From Elusimicrobia bacterium UBA6262 (GTDB taxonomy: Bacteria; CAYTYR01; UBA6262), in assembly GCA_002441095.1 (NCBI GenBank), contig DJVG01000037.1, forward strand, positions 1-22,123: 22,123 nt of DNA. The letters are read 5' to 3'. Below, piece by piece: positions 5,796 to 13,124 of this stretch (within the stretch, counting starts at the first letter, position 1; every line of letters starts with the position of its first letter). The notes under the pieces are model-generated. The model saw nothing but the letters and a program-made list of their open reading frames with translations, was not told the origin of the DNA and searched no databases. The translations under genes were made by a program, and so were the position numbers.

Positions 5796-7625
5796 ATGTG
5801 TCGTAAAGCACATATTATTCCTGTCATTATGATCTTGACCCTGTTTTTGCCTGGTCTTATTTGGGGGCAGGCTTCCAGCGGCGGCCAACCCGGCAGTTTC
5901 CTGCATCTGGGCCAAAGCGCCCGGGCCTTGGGTATGGGTAATTGCTTTACTGCGATCAGCGACGATGTCACGGCAGTCTATTACAATCCCGCGGGCTTAA
6001 CCCAACTGCTGAAATACGAACTTAACACTTTTTATTGCCCCTTATGGGAGGATACTAATTATAATTTTATCGGTTACGCCCATCCCCTGGAAAAAAGGGG
6101 TACTTTCGGCGCAGCCCTGATCAATATGACCAGCGGCGGATTTGAAAAAAGGACGGCGATCGATAGCGAGGCAGCCACATTTTCCGTTAATGACCGGGCT
6201 TTCCTGTTATCCTATGGTTATAGCCTTTCTAACCGGTTGTCAGTCGGTACGACACTAAAATCAGTTAAGAAAACAGTCGATATGTATGCTGATTCTGCTT
6301 TTGGCATTGACGCCGGTGTTCTCTACCGGTTTATCGGTAATCAGTTAACGGTTGGCGCTAATTTCCAGAACCTGATGGCTCCGGCGCCTAAGCTGCAAAC
6401 TGAAGCTGATAAATACCCGTTTTATTCCAAATTTGGGGTAGCGTACAAGCTTGAGCCAAAGGTTACTTCCTGGGATGACAAGTTGATCCTCGCTCTAGAT
6501 GTTGATTATTCCAGTTTCCTGACCACAAAAAATCATTTGGGTGTGGAATATTGTTATGGCAAGAATGTAGCGCTGCGGCTGGGTAAGGATATCAGTGATT
6601 ACCTGACCTTTGGCCTGGGCGTAAATTATGCCAATTTTAGCGTTGACTATGCCGCTATTCCCCATGATCTGGGTTTAAGCCACAGGATCAGCGTCGGGTA
6701 TCGTTTCGGTTATATCGGTGAAGCCCAGTACAGCCCGCAGGCGATCAAGGAAAAAGTAGCTGAGCTGGACGAGTCTGCTACCGAGCTTTATAATAATAAA
6801 AAATATGCACTGGCCCTGACTGAATGGGAAAAAGCCCTGGTCTGGGATCCGCAAAATACCGCTATCCAGGAGAAGGTAAACCGGGTCAGCATAGAGCTGG
6901 AATCTTTCGTGAACCGGAAACTGGTTGAACAGTACCTGAGCAAAGCTTATGTCTTGTATGGAGAAGGCAAACTAGTGGATTCCATGGAGCAATGGAAAGA
7001 AGTGATAAAACTGGATCCTGGTAATGAACGGGCGAAGGAATATATCAGTAAAATAGACACTAAGCTGGCGAAGGAAGACCAGGCGATATTGGCAGAGCGT
7101 GAAAAAGAGAAATCAATTGTGAGCATCAATGCCTTGATCAAATCCGGCGACGGATTTGCCGAGCAGGGATTATATGCCGAAGCTATCAAGGAATACCTGA
7201 AAGTCCTTACGATAAATCCAGGTCATTTAACGGCCAATAAGAGAATAAGCGATACCCAATTAGAGGTCAAGGCTTTGATCAGGGAACATTACGATAAAGC
7301 TGAAGCCTTGTACCAGGGCAGCGATAAGGCGGCTGCGGTCAAAGAATTCTGGCAAGTATTGCGGCTGGACCCGGCTAATACTGCTGCCAGGAATTACCTG
7401 GACAGGATCAAAAAGGAAGAAAAACCGGTACAGGTTTCCAGGAAAATTGATGAAAAGAAGATCAACCAGCTGTATTACCGGGCCGCGGACCTGTATTTGA
7501 AAGGACAATACCGGGAAACGATCACTGCTTGTAATGAACTGTTAACTATTGATCCCACGAATGAGAATGCGGCTAAACTGATAACCAAGGCTCAAAGCGT
7601 ATTGGAAAAAATCGGCGGAAAATAA
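5796..7625 (+). CDS. PorV/PorQ-like outer-membrane barrel fused to TPR domain
   Basis: A 609-residue protein in two parts. After a signal peptide (IIPVIMILTLFLPGLIWG) residues about 25-305 form a PorV/PorQ (UPF0164)-type barrel. The family signature is clear near its start: GQSARALGMGNCFTAISDD, then VTAVYYNPAGL. From about 320 to 609 follow helical tetratricopeptide repeats (for example ATELYNNKKYALALTEWEKA, YGEGKLVDSMEQWKEVIKLD, YLKGQYRETITACNELLTID). In Bacteroidota PorV shuttles type IX cargo by binding its C-terminal domain; other PorV-like proteins have no assigned role. The next gene ends in a FlgD/T9SS-like domain, which fits a partner or cargo. AAGGCGG lies just before the ATG. The TPR part could be an assembly platform in the periplasm. 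Confidence 0.87.
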   Translation: MCRKAHIIPVIMILTLFLPGLIWGQASSGGQPGSFLHLGQSARALGMGNCFTAISDDVTAVYYNPAGLTQLLKYELNTFYCPLWEDTNYNFIGYAHPLEKRGTFGAALINMTSGGFEKRTAIDSEAATFSVNDRAFLLSYGYSLSNRLSVGTTLKSVKKTVDMYADSAFGIDAGVLYRFIGNQLTVGANFQNLMAPAPKLQTEADKYPFYSKFGVAYKLEPKVTSWDDKLILALDVDYSSFLTTKNHLGVEYCYGKNVALRLGKDISDYLTFGLGVNYANFSVDYAAIPHDLGLSHRISVGYRFGYIGEAQYSPQAIKEKVAELDESATELYNNKKYALALTEWEKALVWDPQNTAIQEKVNRVSIELESFVNRKLVEQYLSKAYVLYGEGKLVDSMEQWKEVIKLDPGNERAKEYISKIDTKLAKEDQAILAEREKEKSIVSINALIKSGDGFAEQGLYAEAIKEYLKVLTINPGHLTANKRISDTQLEVKALIREHYDKAEALYQGSDKAAAVKEFWQVLRLDPANTAARNYLDRIKKEEKPVQVSRKIDEKKINQLYYRAADLYLKGQYRETITACNELLTIDPTNENAAKLITKAQSVLEKIGGK

Positions 7626-7662
7626 AATCAGCGTATAGCAACAACCCCTTAGATAAGTTTTT

Positions 7663-7707
7663 CTGAACGCTGACCGCTGATTACTGAACGCTGAAAAAGA
7701 ACGCTGA
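7663..7707 (+). repeat. Short tandem-like CTGAACGCTGA repeats
   Basis: CTGAACGCTGA occurs at 7663-7673 and 7684-7694, GAACGCTGA again at 7699-7707, and CCGCTGA at 7674-7680. The 93-base gap between the PorV-like and kelch genes is mostly this repeat. It looks like intergenic filler; no promoter or terminator stands out. Confidence 0.6.
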
Positions 7708-7721
7708 TAAAAGAGGTTATG

Positions 7722-9083
7722 ATGAGACCTACAGCAAAAGAATTCAAGGTATTGCTAGTATTATTGTTATTACCGGCGCTGGCGTGGGCAGGGACCTGGG
7801 AAAAAATAGAAGTAAATGATGCCCCGTATATTGCCGGCCATGCCTGTGTTTTCAATGGTACGAACAGGAGCATGTATGCGCTTGGCGATGCCGCATTAGC
7901 TGATGACCATATCTACCGGATCAACCTTAATAGCGCCGATAAAACTGCAGCAATAGTGGCTAGTTCAGATACAGTTAAACGCTTCGGCCATTCCGCGGTC
8001 ATGGATACGACCGCTGACCGGATCCTGGTTTTTGGGGGTAATACCGGCAGCCTGGTTAATAACGAAGTGACTAATACTGTCTATACCTTTGATATTACGA
8101 CTAATGACTGGGCCATATTAGCTACCGCTGGGACAGATATCCCAATCGCCAGGAGCGGCCAGTCAGCAGTTTTTGATCCACAGTTTAACCGGATGATAAT
8201 TTACGGCGGGAGGGACGCAGGTCAGACGGTATTAAATGATACCTATATCCTGGATCTGAGCGTAACCCCAGCTCTGTGGTCCAAAGCCCCCCTTAGTTAT
8301 GACGTGCCAGCGCGCTGGCAAGCTACGGCCATTTTTGACCCGGTACGCAAGAGGATGGTAATCTTTGGCGGGATGACTGCAAATAATGAGCTGACTGACG
8401 AATTGTGGGCTTTGCCATTAACTGAATCTAGTATGATTAATAAGCGCTGGGCCAAGATCTTTCCGGAGAATGAGGCTGGCTCAGACCTGGCCAGGACAGC
8501 CCTGGTTATGGTTTACGATCCTGATACTGACCGGGTAGTGATTACCAGCGGTTGGGATCCACTGTCCTCAACTGAAACTTTTTATAATTCAACCTATACT
8601 TTTGATCTTACTACCGGATTCTGGTCCTTGGTCACCCCCGGGCCGGATATACCCCAGGCCCGGCGTAATGCCAGCGGGGTTTATGATACAGTTAACCGGC
8701 AAATGGTCCTTTTTGGCGGCGATTCCGGTGCTGATAATAATTCTGTGCCAATGAACGACCTGTATGCCTTGAGCGAGGAGACCAGGTGGACCCCCGGCAA
8801 AAGCAAAAGTTCAGTCTATAATTATCCCAATCCTTTTAATAACAGTATGGGCAAGACCACCATTAAGTTCTACTGTGACAGTGCCCGGGAAGTAAAAGTG
8901 GCTATTTACAGCCTGATCGGCGAACTGGTCAGGGATTGGACGATTACCGGCCTTAAGGGTATTAACTCCCTGGAATGGGATGGGGCCAATGGTGACGGTA
9001 AAAAAGTGGAGAGCGGCGGTTATATCTGCGTGATCGACCAGGGCGGCGCAGAGAGTAAATTTAAAATAGGGGTCATTAGATAA
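7722..9083 (+). CDS. Secreted six-kelch protein with C-terminal FlgD/T9SS-like domain
   Basis: About 453 residues. A signal peptide (VLLVLLLLPALAWAG) is followed by six kelch-type units, each with a pattern such as ARSGQSAVFDPQFNRMIIYG or ARRNASGVYDTVNRQMVLFG and a closing Trp or Tyr strand, enough for one six-bladed propeller. The last 85 residues begin with YNYPNPFN and contain VAIYSLIGELVRDW and LEWDGANGDGKKVESGGYIC, the FlgD-type Ig fold, ending in FKIGVIR as type IX sorting domains do. Two ATG codons are adjacent (7719, 7722); AGAGG at 7712-7716 favours the second. Kelch propellers bind proteins or sugars; the ligand here is unknown. It sits directly behind the PorV-like gene, its probable export partner. 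Confidence 0.85.
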   Translation: MRPTAKEFKVLLVLLLLPALAWAGTWEKIEVNDAPYIAGHACVFNGTNRSMYALGDAALADDHIYRINLNSADKTAAIVASSDTVKRFGHSAVMDTTADRILVFGGNTGSLVNNEVTNTVYTFDITTNDWAILATAGTDIPIARSGQSAVFDPQFNRMIIYGGRDAGQTVLNDTYILDLSVTPALWSKAPLSYDVPARWQATAIFDPVRKRMVIFGGMTANNELTDELWALPLTESSMINKRWAKIFPENEAGSDLARTALVMVYDPDTDRVVITSGWDPLSSTETFYNSTYTFDLTTGFWSLVTPGPDIPQARRNASGVYDTVNRQMVLFGGDSGADNNSVPMNDLYALSEETRWTPGKSKSSVYNYPNPFNNSMGKTTIKFYCDSAREVKVAIYSLIGELVRDWTITGLKGINSLEWDGANGDGKKVESGGYICVIDQGGAESKFKIGVIR

Positions 9084-9090
9084 ATAAATG

Positions 9091-9140
9091 AACAGGCCCA
9101 GAGGCACAAAGGAAGACAAAAACAGGCCCAGAGGCACAAA
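9091..9140 (+). repeat. Perfect 20-base direct repeat carrying the ribosome-binding site
   Basis: AACAGGCCCAGAGGCACAAA occurs at 9091-9110 and again at 9121-9140, separated by ten bases. The second copy supplies AGAGG eight bases before the start codon of the adenylate cyclase gene; the first copy has the same motif with no start codon behind it. The whole 59-base gap between the genes is essentially this repeat. Confidence 0.9.
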
Positions 9141-9142
9141 AG

Positions 9143-10513
9143 ATGAAATTAGGAATTAGCCGGATAGCGTTAAAATTCAGCGCCATTGTTTCACTGATCA
9201 TTATTACAGTGATGTGGATCATGGCTTCTTTGATCCTGCAGCAGACCCAGCAGTCACTGGTCAAGGAAATGGAGATCAGGGCGGAATTTTTTGCCCGCAG
9301 TGTACGGGAAGCCTTGTTCCCGCAGAAAGATGACTTCCAGCTATATTTCAACGTCCAGGAAATGATCAAGGAGCAGGCCATATTATATGCTATGGTCCTG
9401 GATGAAAAAGGGAGGATCATTTCCCATAGTGCCAAGGAAAAGATCGGGCAACAGGATATTAGCGAGGAAGGGAAGCGGGCTGCCGGGGCGTTGCACACTA
9501 TCACCCAGCTTTTCCGGCTAAAGAATGAGCAGCTCTTCGATATCGCTGTACCGATCATGGTAGGCAATAATATTAAAGCCGGTACGGTACGCATCGGTTT
9601 CTCGCAAAAAAGTATCACTGCCGCCCTGGCTGAAAAAAGAAAGAAGATAATCTATATCACCGGGGCGATGCTGGGCTTGGGGATCCTGATCACCATTGTT
9701 ATGGTGACCTTGATGGTACGTCCGGTCAATAAACTGGCCGAAGCAGCCCAACGGATAGGGCAAGGTAATCTGGAGGTACAGGTTAAGATCAGGACTCATG
9801 ATGAATTACAGGATCTGGCTTATTCTTTTAATGGTATGGTTAAAGGACTTAAGGATCGTGACCGGATCAGGAACACTTTTGGCCGGTATGTGACTAAACA
9901 AGTAGCTGAAGCCATCCTGGACGGCCGCCTGCAGCTTGAAGGGGAGCGGAAAAAAGCCACTATCCTGTTATCTGATATCCGCAGTTTTACCAGTATCAGC
10001 GAAAAAATCGAACCAGAAGAAGTGGTTGATTTTCTCAACCGCTATTTTAACATTATGGTAGATGTGGTAGTCAAGTATGAAGGCCGGCTCGATAAATTTA
10101 TTGGCGACGCGATCCTGGCTGTATTCGGCGACGCTATGCCTCATGAGGATGATGCCAGAAGGGCGGTTTTAACCGCCTTGGAGATGCGGGAGAGGTTAAC
10201 TAAGTTCAATGTTGAGCGCCAACATGAGGGGAAAGAACCCCTGCGTATCGGCATTGCTGTCCATACCGGGGAAGTAGTAGCCGGGAATATCGGCTCCGAA
10301 CACAAGACCGAATATACGGTTGTCGGCGACACAGTGAACCTGACCTCGCGCATGGAGAGCTTAAACAAGGAATTCCATACCGATATTTTGATCAGCGAAA
10401 GCACCTACCAGGAAGTTAAAGACCTGGTAGAAGTCCAAGAGCTTAGCGAAGTTCCGATCAGGGGCAAAGAAAAACTAGTCAAGCTTTATGCCCTGAAAGG
10501 TAGAAAGGTTTAG
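9143..10513 (+). CDS. Membrane class III adenylate cyclase with HAMP domain
   Basis: A 456-residue two-pass protein that should make cAMP from ATP in the cytoplasm. A first membrane helix (about 10-30), a periplasmic sensor part (about 31-165, dCache/CHASE-like but not identified), a second helix (about 170-192), a HAMP (about 193-245) and a cyclase domain (about 265-450). Metal-binding Asp278 (LLSDIRSFT) and Asp322 (KFIGDAIL) are present, as are Lys318 and Thr392 (YTVVGD), the pair that selects adenine in bacterial enzymes, and Asn399 and Arg403 (VNLTSR) for catalysis. All are intact, so it should be active. The ribosome-binding site GAGG (9131-9134) is inside a 20-base direct repeat. A DUF3307 gene follows after ten bases. 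Confidence 0.93.
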   Translation: MKLGISRIALKFSAIVSLIIITVMWIMASLILQQTQQSLVKEMEIRAEFFARSVREALFPQKDDFQLYFNVQEMIKEQAILYAMVLDEKGRIISHSAKEKIGQQDISEEGKRAAGALHTITQLFRLKNEQLFDIAVPIMVGNNIKAGTVRIGFSQKSITAALAEKRKKIIYITGAMLGLGILITIVMVTLMVRPVNKLAEAAQRIGQGNLEVQVKIRTHDELQDLAYSFNGMVKGLKDRDRIRNTFGRYVTKQVAEAILDGRLQLEGERKKATILLSDIRSFTSISEKIEPEEVVDFLNRYFNIMVDVVVKYEGRLDKFIGDAILAVFGDAMPHEDDARRAVLTALEMRERLTKFNVERQHEGKEPLRIGIAVHTGEVVAGNIGSEHKTEYTVVGDTVNLTSRMESLNKEFHTDILISESTYQEVKDLVEVQELSEVPIRGKEKLVKLYALKGRKV

Positions 10514-10523
10514 GAGACCCGCT

Positions 10524-11216
10524 ATGTTTGTTTTCTGGCGCTTATTATTGGCTCATTTTATCGCTGATTTTCCTGTCCAGACCAATAATATATATGTTTT
10601 AAAGACTAAATATCCCTGGGGCTCTTTTTTACACAGCGGTATTTTTGTGATCATCGGGGCACTCTTGCTATGGCCTTTCTGGGGCCGGCCGGATCTTTGG
10701 TTTTTTCTTTTATTTTTATTCATGTCCCATGGTTTCCAGGATTTATTAAAGATCATCTATAACCGGAAAAACAGCCGTGATACAGTGTGGCTTTTCCTGC
10801 TTGACCAGGTCTTGCATATTGCTTTTATCAGTATGGTGTTTTTACTGCCGATCAGCTTGGTAAAATATACGGTTAACCAGACTGCTTGGCTTTACTGGTA
10901 CAGCCAGGATCGGCTGATAATCTACCTGACTTTCCTGGTGGGAATCGGGTTTGGCGGCTCGATCCTGATACCTTATGTGGAAAAAATGGTCAAGCATCTT
11001 CCCCAAGTGGAAATACCGCCGCAGTTTAAATATTATGGGATACTGGAAAGAATACTGATCATAGCTTTGGTCAGTACTCCCGGGTACTGGTATATTTTTA
11101 CTCCGCTCGTCTTTCTGGTGCGCTATTTTAGCCGGGAAACATATTCAAAGGTATCAGTCCTGGTCAGCGTACTAGCCGCGGTTGCCGGCGGAATAACCCT
11201 AAGAGCCATACTTTAA
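10524..11216 (+). CDS. DUF3307 polytopic membrane protein
   Basis: A 230-residue membrane protein with about six hydrophobic segments. The N-terminus has the DUF3307 pattern LLLAHFIADFPVQT with His11, Asp15 and Gln19, and a second conserved LLDQVLHIAF further on. The function of the family is not established; the buried His/Asp residues suggest an active or ion site. AGGAG at 10512-10516, overlapping the upstream stop, precedes the ATG by seven bases, so it is translated from the adenylate cyclase message. Co-expression with a cyclase hints at a link to cAMP signalling but does not prove it. Confidence 0.8.
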   Translation: MFVFWRLLLAHFIADFPVQTNNIYVLKTKYPWGSFLHSGIFVIIGALLLWPFWGRPDLWFFLLFLFMSHGFQDLLKIIYNRKNSRDTVWLFLLDQVLHIAFISMVFLLPISLVKYTVNQTAWLYWYSQDRLIIYLTFLVGIGFGGSILIPYVEKMVKHLPQVEIPPQFKYYGILERILIIALVSTPGYWYIFTPLVFLVRYFSRETYSKVSVLVSVLAAVAGGITLRAIL

Positions 11217-11272
11217 AGATATAATATCCAGCTGTCTTGTGGAGACGAACTAGAATCTTCACTATTTTTTTG

Positions 11273-11300
11273 GGAACTTTTTTTAATTTAAACAGTCTAA
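11273..11300 (+). promoter_or_regulatory. SigmaE-type (ECF) promoter of htrA, GGAACTT-N16-TCTAA
   Basis: GGAACTT (11273-11279) and TCTAA (11296-11300) are separated by 16 bases. This is the layout of E. coli sigmaE promoters such as those of rpoE and degP. No sigma70 promoter of similar quality is seen in the 228-base gap. Transcription would start near 11305, giving a leader of about 140 bases. The ECF sigma factor at 2705 is the obvious candidate to read it (inference). Confidence 0.65.
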
Positions 11301-11331
11301 TATATAAAAGTGAGCCAGCCAAAACAAAAGG

Positions 11332-11412
11332 CAGTCAAAACGAAGGACAGCCCGTGCGAAAAGCAGTTAACTGCTTTTCGCTCTTGCTGGCAACTGTTCT
11401 TCGTACTGACTG
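11332..11412 (+). promoter_or_regulatory. Long stem-loop in the htrA leader
   Basis: Three nested pairings are visible: CAGTC 11332-11336 with GACTG 11408-11412; ACGAAGGACAG 11340-11350 with CTGTTCTTCGT 11394-11404 (11 pairs, one G-U); and a perfect 26-base palindrome at 11356-11381 made of GCGAAAAGCAG, TTAA and CTGCTTTTCGC. The element ends 21 bases before the ribosome-binding site AAAGGAGG (11433-11440). A T6 run follows at 11418-11423. It may be an attenuator, an RNA stability or temperature element, or a small mobile repeat. Confidence 0.65.
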
Positions 11413-11444
11413 TAGTATTTTTTACTTTATTAAAGGAGGAAGAT

Positions 11445-13007
11445 ATGTACAGAAAGACAAAATTCAGGTTTATTATCATGATGTTCCTGGTTATATTACT
11501 ACTCGGAGCTGGGGCCTTTTTCGGCCGCAGTATAAATTCTTTATGGTGCACCAGTACTCACTCGCTTAATTTAGGGCCAACCGTAAAACCGGAGATTACC
11601 GTGCCCCAGGCAGTAATAAATTTGCAGGATGCTTTTGCTAACATTGCCGACCAGCTTAAGCCTACCGTAGTAAACATTTCCACAACGCAGATCATTAAAC
11701 AGGAATACCAGCCATATGAATTTTTCTTCGGTAATCCTTTTGATAATTTTTTTGATGATTTTTTTAATGGACAGCAGCCCAATCCACAACGCCCTAAACA
11801 GCAAAAAAAGTATTTGGAACGCAAATTAAGCGGGACTGGCAGCGGGGTCATTATCAGCGCCGACGGCTATATTTTAACCAATAACCATGTTATTGGCGGG
11901 GCTAATGAAATAGAAGTAACTTTGAGTGACGAAAGAAAATTTAAAGGAAAGATTATTGGCCAGGATGCCAAGACTGACCTGGCGGTAATTAAAATTCCCG
12001 CTGCTAAGTTGCCGGCGGCGATGCTGGGCGACTCTGATAAGATCAGGGTCGGTGACTGGTCTATGGCGATCGGTTCTCCTTTCGGTTTGGAGCAGACCGT
12101 GACGGTTGGTATTATCAGCGCCAGAAGGCAATCGCTAACAATAGATAAGCAGCAACTCCGGGAAATGATCCAGACTGATGCAGCCATTAACCAGGGGAAC
12201 AGCGGCGGTCCGTTGATCAATATCAAAGGAGAAGTGATTGGCATTAACACGGCAATATACACTCCTACGGGTGGTTTTGTAGGTGTTGGGTTTGCTACAC
12301 CTATAAACAAGGCCAAAGCAATATTGGAGCAACTGATCGAGAAGGGCAAGGTAACCCGCGGTTGGCTGGGAGTAGAAATAAGGCCGGTCGATGAAGCGGT
12401 AGCCAAACAATTTGGCCTAAAAGAGGCCAAAGGGGTGCTCTTAAATAGCGTCATGAAAGATGCCCCGGCAGAAAGAGCCGGATTAAAACGCGGTGATATT
12501 GTTATTGAATATGATGGGAAACCGGTTAAAGATACCATGGGGTTACAAGATTTAGTGGCGCAGACTGAGCCGAAGAAAAAAGCCCGAGTTAAGGTATGGC
12601 GTAATAATAAAGAAGAGATGTTTGACTTGGTCGTCGGGGAAATGCCAGGGGAAGCAAAAGAAGGAGAAAAAATTACCGTCCAGGGGCAGGCAGGCGATGC
12701 CGGAACAGGCCAGGTTTCTAAGGAATGGCTGGGGATGAAAGTGCAGTCATTGACTAAAGATATGGCTGCTCAACTGGGCTATGATGGTACAGAAAAAGGA
12801 GTTGTTATTGTGGCACTGACTCCCGGCAGTAAGGCAGAGAGTGCCGGATTGCAGGGAAAAGACGTGATCCGCTCCATTAACCGGCAACCAGTCGCTACGA
12901 TCAAGGAGTTTGAAAAAATTACCGCAGCTACTAAATTAAGCGACGGTATCGTTTTTGACATAAACCGTCAGGGACGGCTGATATATTTGACGATACAGGA
13001 GAAATAA
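11445..13007 (+). CDS. degP: HtrA/DegP-family periplasmic serine protease, two PDZ domains
   Basis: A 520-residue envelope protease and chaperone. The start is ATG 11445 behind AAAGGAGG; the frame is open upstream but the extra codons run through a palindrome and have no ribosome-binding site. A hydrophobic N-terminal helix (FIIMMFLVILLLGAGAFF) is an export signal or anchor. The catalytic triad is complete: His148 (TNNHVIGG), Asp178 (KTDLAVIK) and Ser253 (QGNSGGPL). The loop rich in Phe, Asp and Gln between about 95 and 130 corresponds to the LA loop. PDZ1 is at about 275-365 (TRGWLGVEIRPV) and PDZ2 at about 420-515 (KEWLGMKVQSLTKDM). It stands alone between a sigmaE-type promoter and an intrinsic terminator, consistent with stress-controlled expression. 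Confidence 0.95.
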   Translation: MYRKTKFRFIIMMFLVILLLGAGAFFGRSINSLWCTSTHSLNLGPTVKPEITVPQAVINLQDAFANIADQLKPTVVNISTTQIIKQEYQPYEFFFGNPFDNFFDDFFNGQQPNPQRPKQQKKYLERKLSGTGSGVIISADGYILTNNHVIGGANEIEVTLSDERKFKGKIIGQDAKTDLAVIKIPAAKLPAAMLGDSDKIRVGDWSMAIGSPFGLEQTVTVGIISARRQSLTIDKQQLREMIQTDAAINQGNSGGPLINIKGEVIGINTAIYTPTGGFVGVGFATPINKAKAILEQLIEKGKVTRGWLGVEIRPVDEAVAKQFGLKEAKGVLLNSVMKDAPAERAGLKRGDIVIEYDGKPVKDTMGLQDLVAQTEPKKKARVKVWRNNKEEMFDLVVGEMPGEAKEGEKITVQGQAGDAGTGQVSKEWLGMKVQSLTKDMAAQLGYDGTEKGVVIVALTPGSKAESAGLQGKDVIRSINRQPVATIKEFEKITAATKLSDGIVFDINRQGRLIYLTIQEK

Positions 13008-13016
13008 ACTAGTTCA

Positions 13017-13038
13017 TAGTTGATTGTTGATAGTTGAT
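13017..13038 (+). repeat. Short TAGTTGAT repeat
   Basis: TAGTTGAT occurs at 13017-13024 and 13031-13038 with TTGTTGAT-like sequence between, directly after the htrA stop codon. Low-complexity intergenic filler; no function evident. Confidence 0.4.
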
Positions 13039-13051
13039 AGAAAAAACACAT

Positions 13052-13086
13052 AAAAACGGCAGAGAGAGAAGACTCTGCTGTTTTTT
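13052..13086 (+). terminator. Intrinsic terminator of htrA
   Basis: An A-rich 5' side, stem CGGCAGAG (13057-13064), eight-base loop, stem CTCTGCTG (13073-13080, one G-U pair) and six T (13081-13086). The A and T flanks can extend the stem, so it may work in both directions. Confidence 0.88.
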
Positions 13087-13087
13087 A

Positions 13088-13116
13088 TTGAGATTTTAGC
13101 ATAAGAGTGGTAAAAT
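13088..13116 (+). promoter_or_regulatory. Sigma70-type promoter TTGAGA-N17-TAAAAT, leaderless
   Basis: TTGAGA (13088-13093) and TAAAAT (13111-13116) are 17 bases apart, immediately after the htrA terminator. The -10 box ends only eight bases before the ATG at 13125, so the transcript should begin at or within a base or two of the start codon. No ribosome-binding site is present, which agrees with a leaderless message. Confidence 0.7.
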
Positions 13117-13124
13117 AACTTTAT

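Noticed and set aside
11310..11444. A 45-codon upstream extension of the htrA reading frame.
   Set aside because: It runs through the palindromic leader, lacks a ribosome-binding site, and places a basic, Cys-rich stretch before a normal export signal; AAAGGAGG clearly marks ATG 11445.
13017..13038. TAGTTGAT repeats and the CTGAACGCTGA repeats at 7663-7707 as a CRISPR-like or mobile array.
   Set aside because: Units are short, irregular and without uniform spacers or nearby cas or transposase genes; they look like ordinary intergenic filler.
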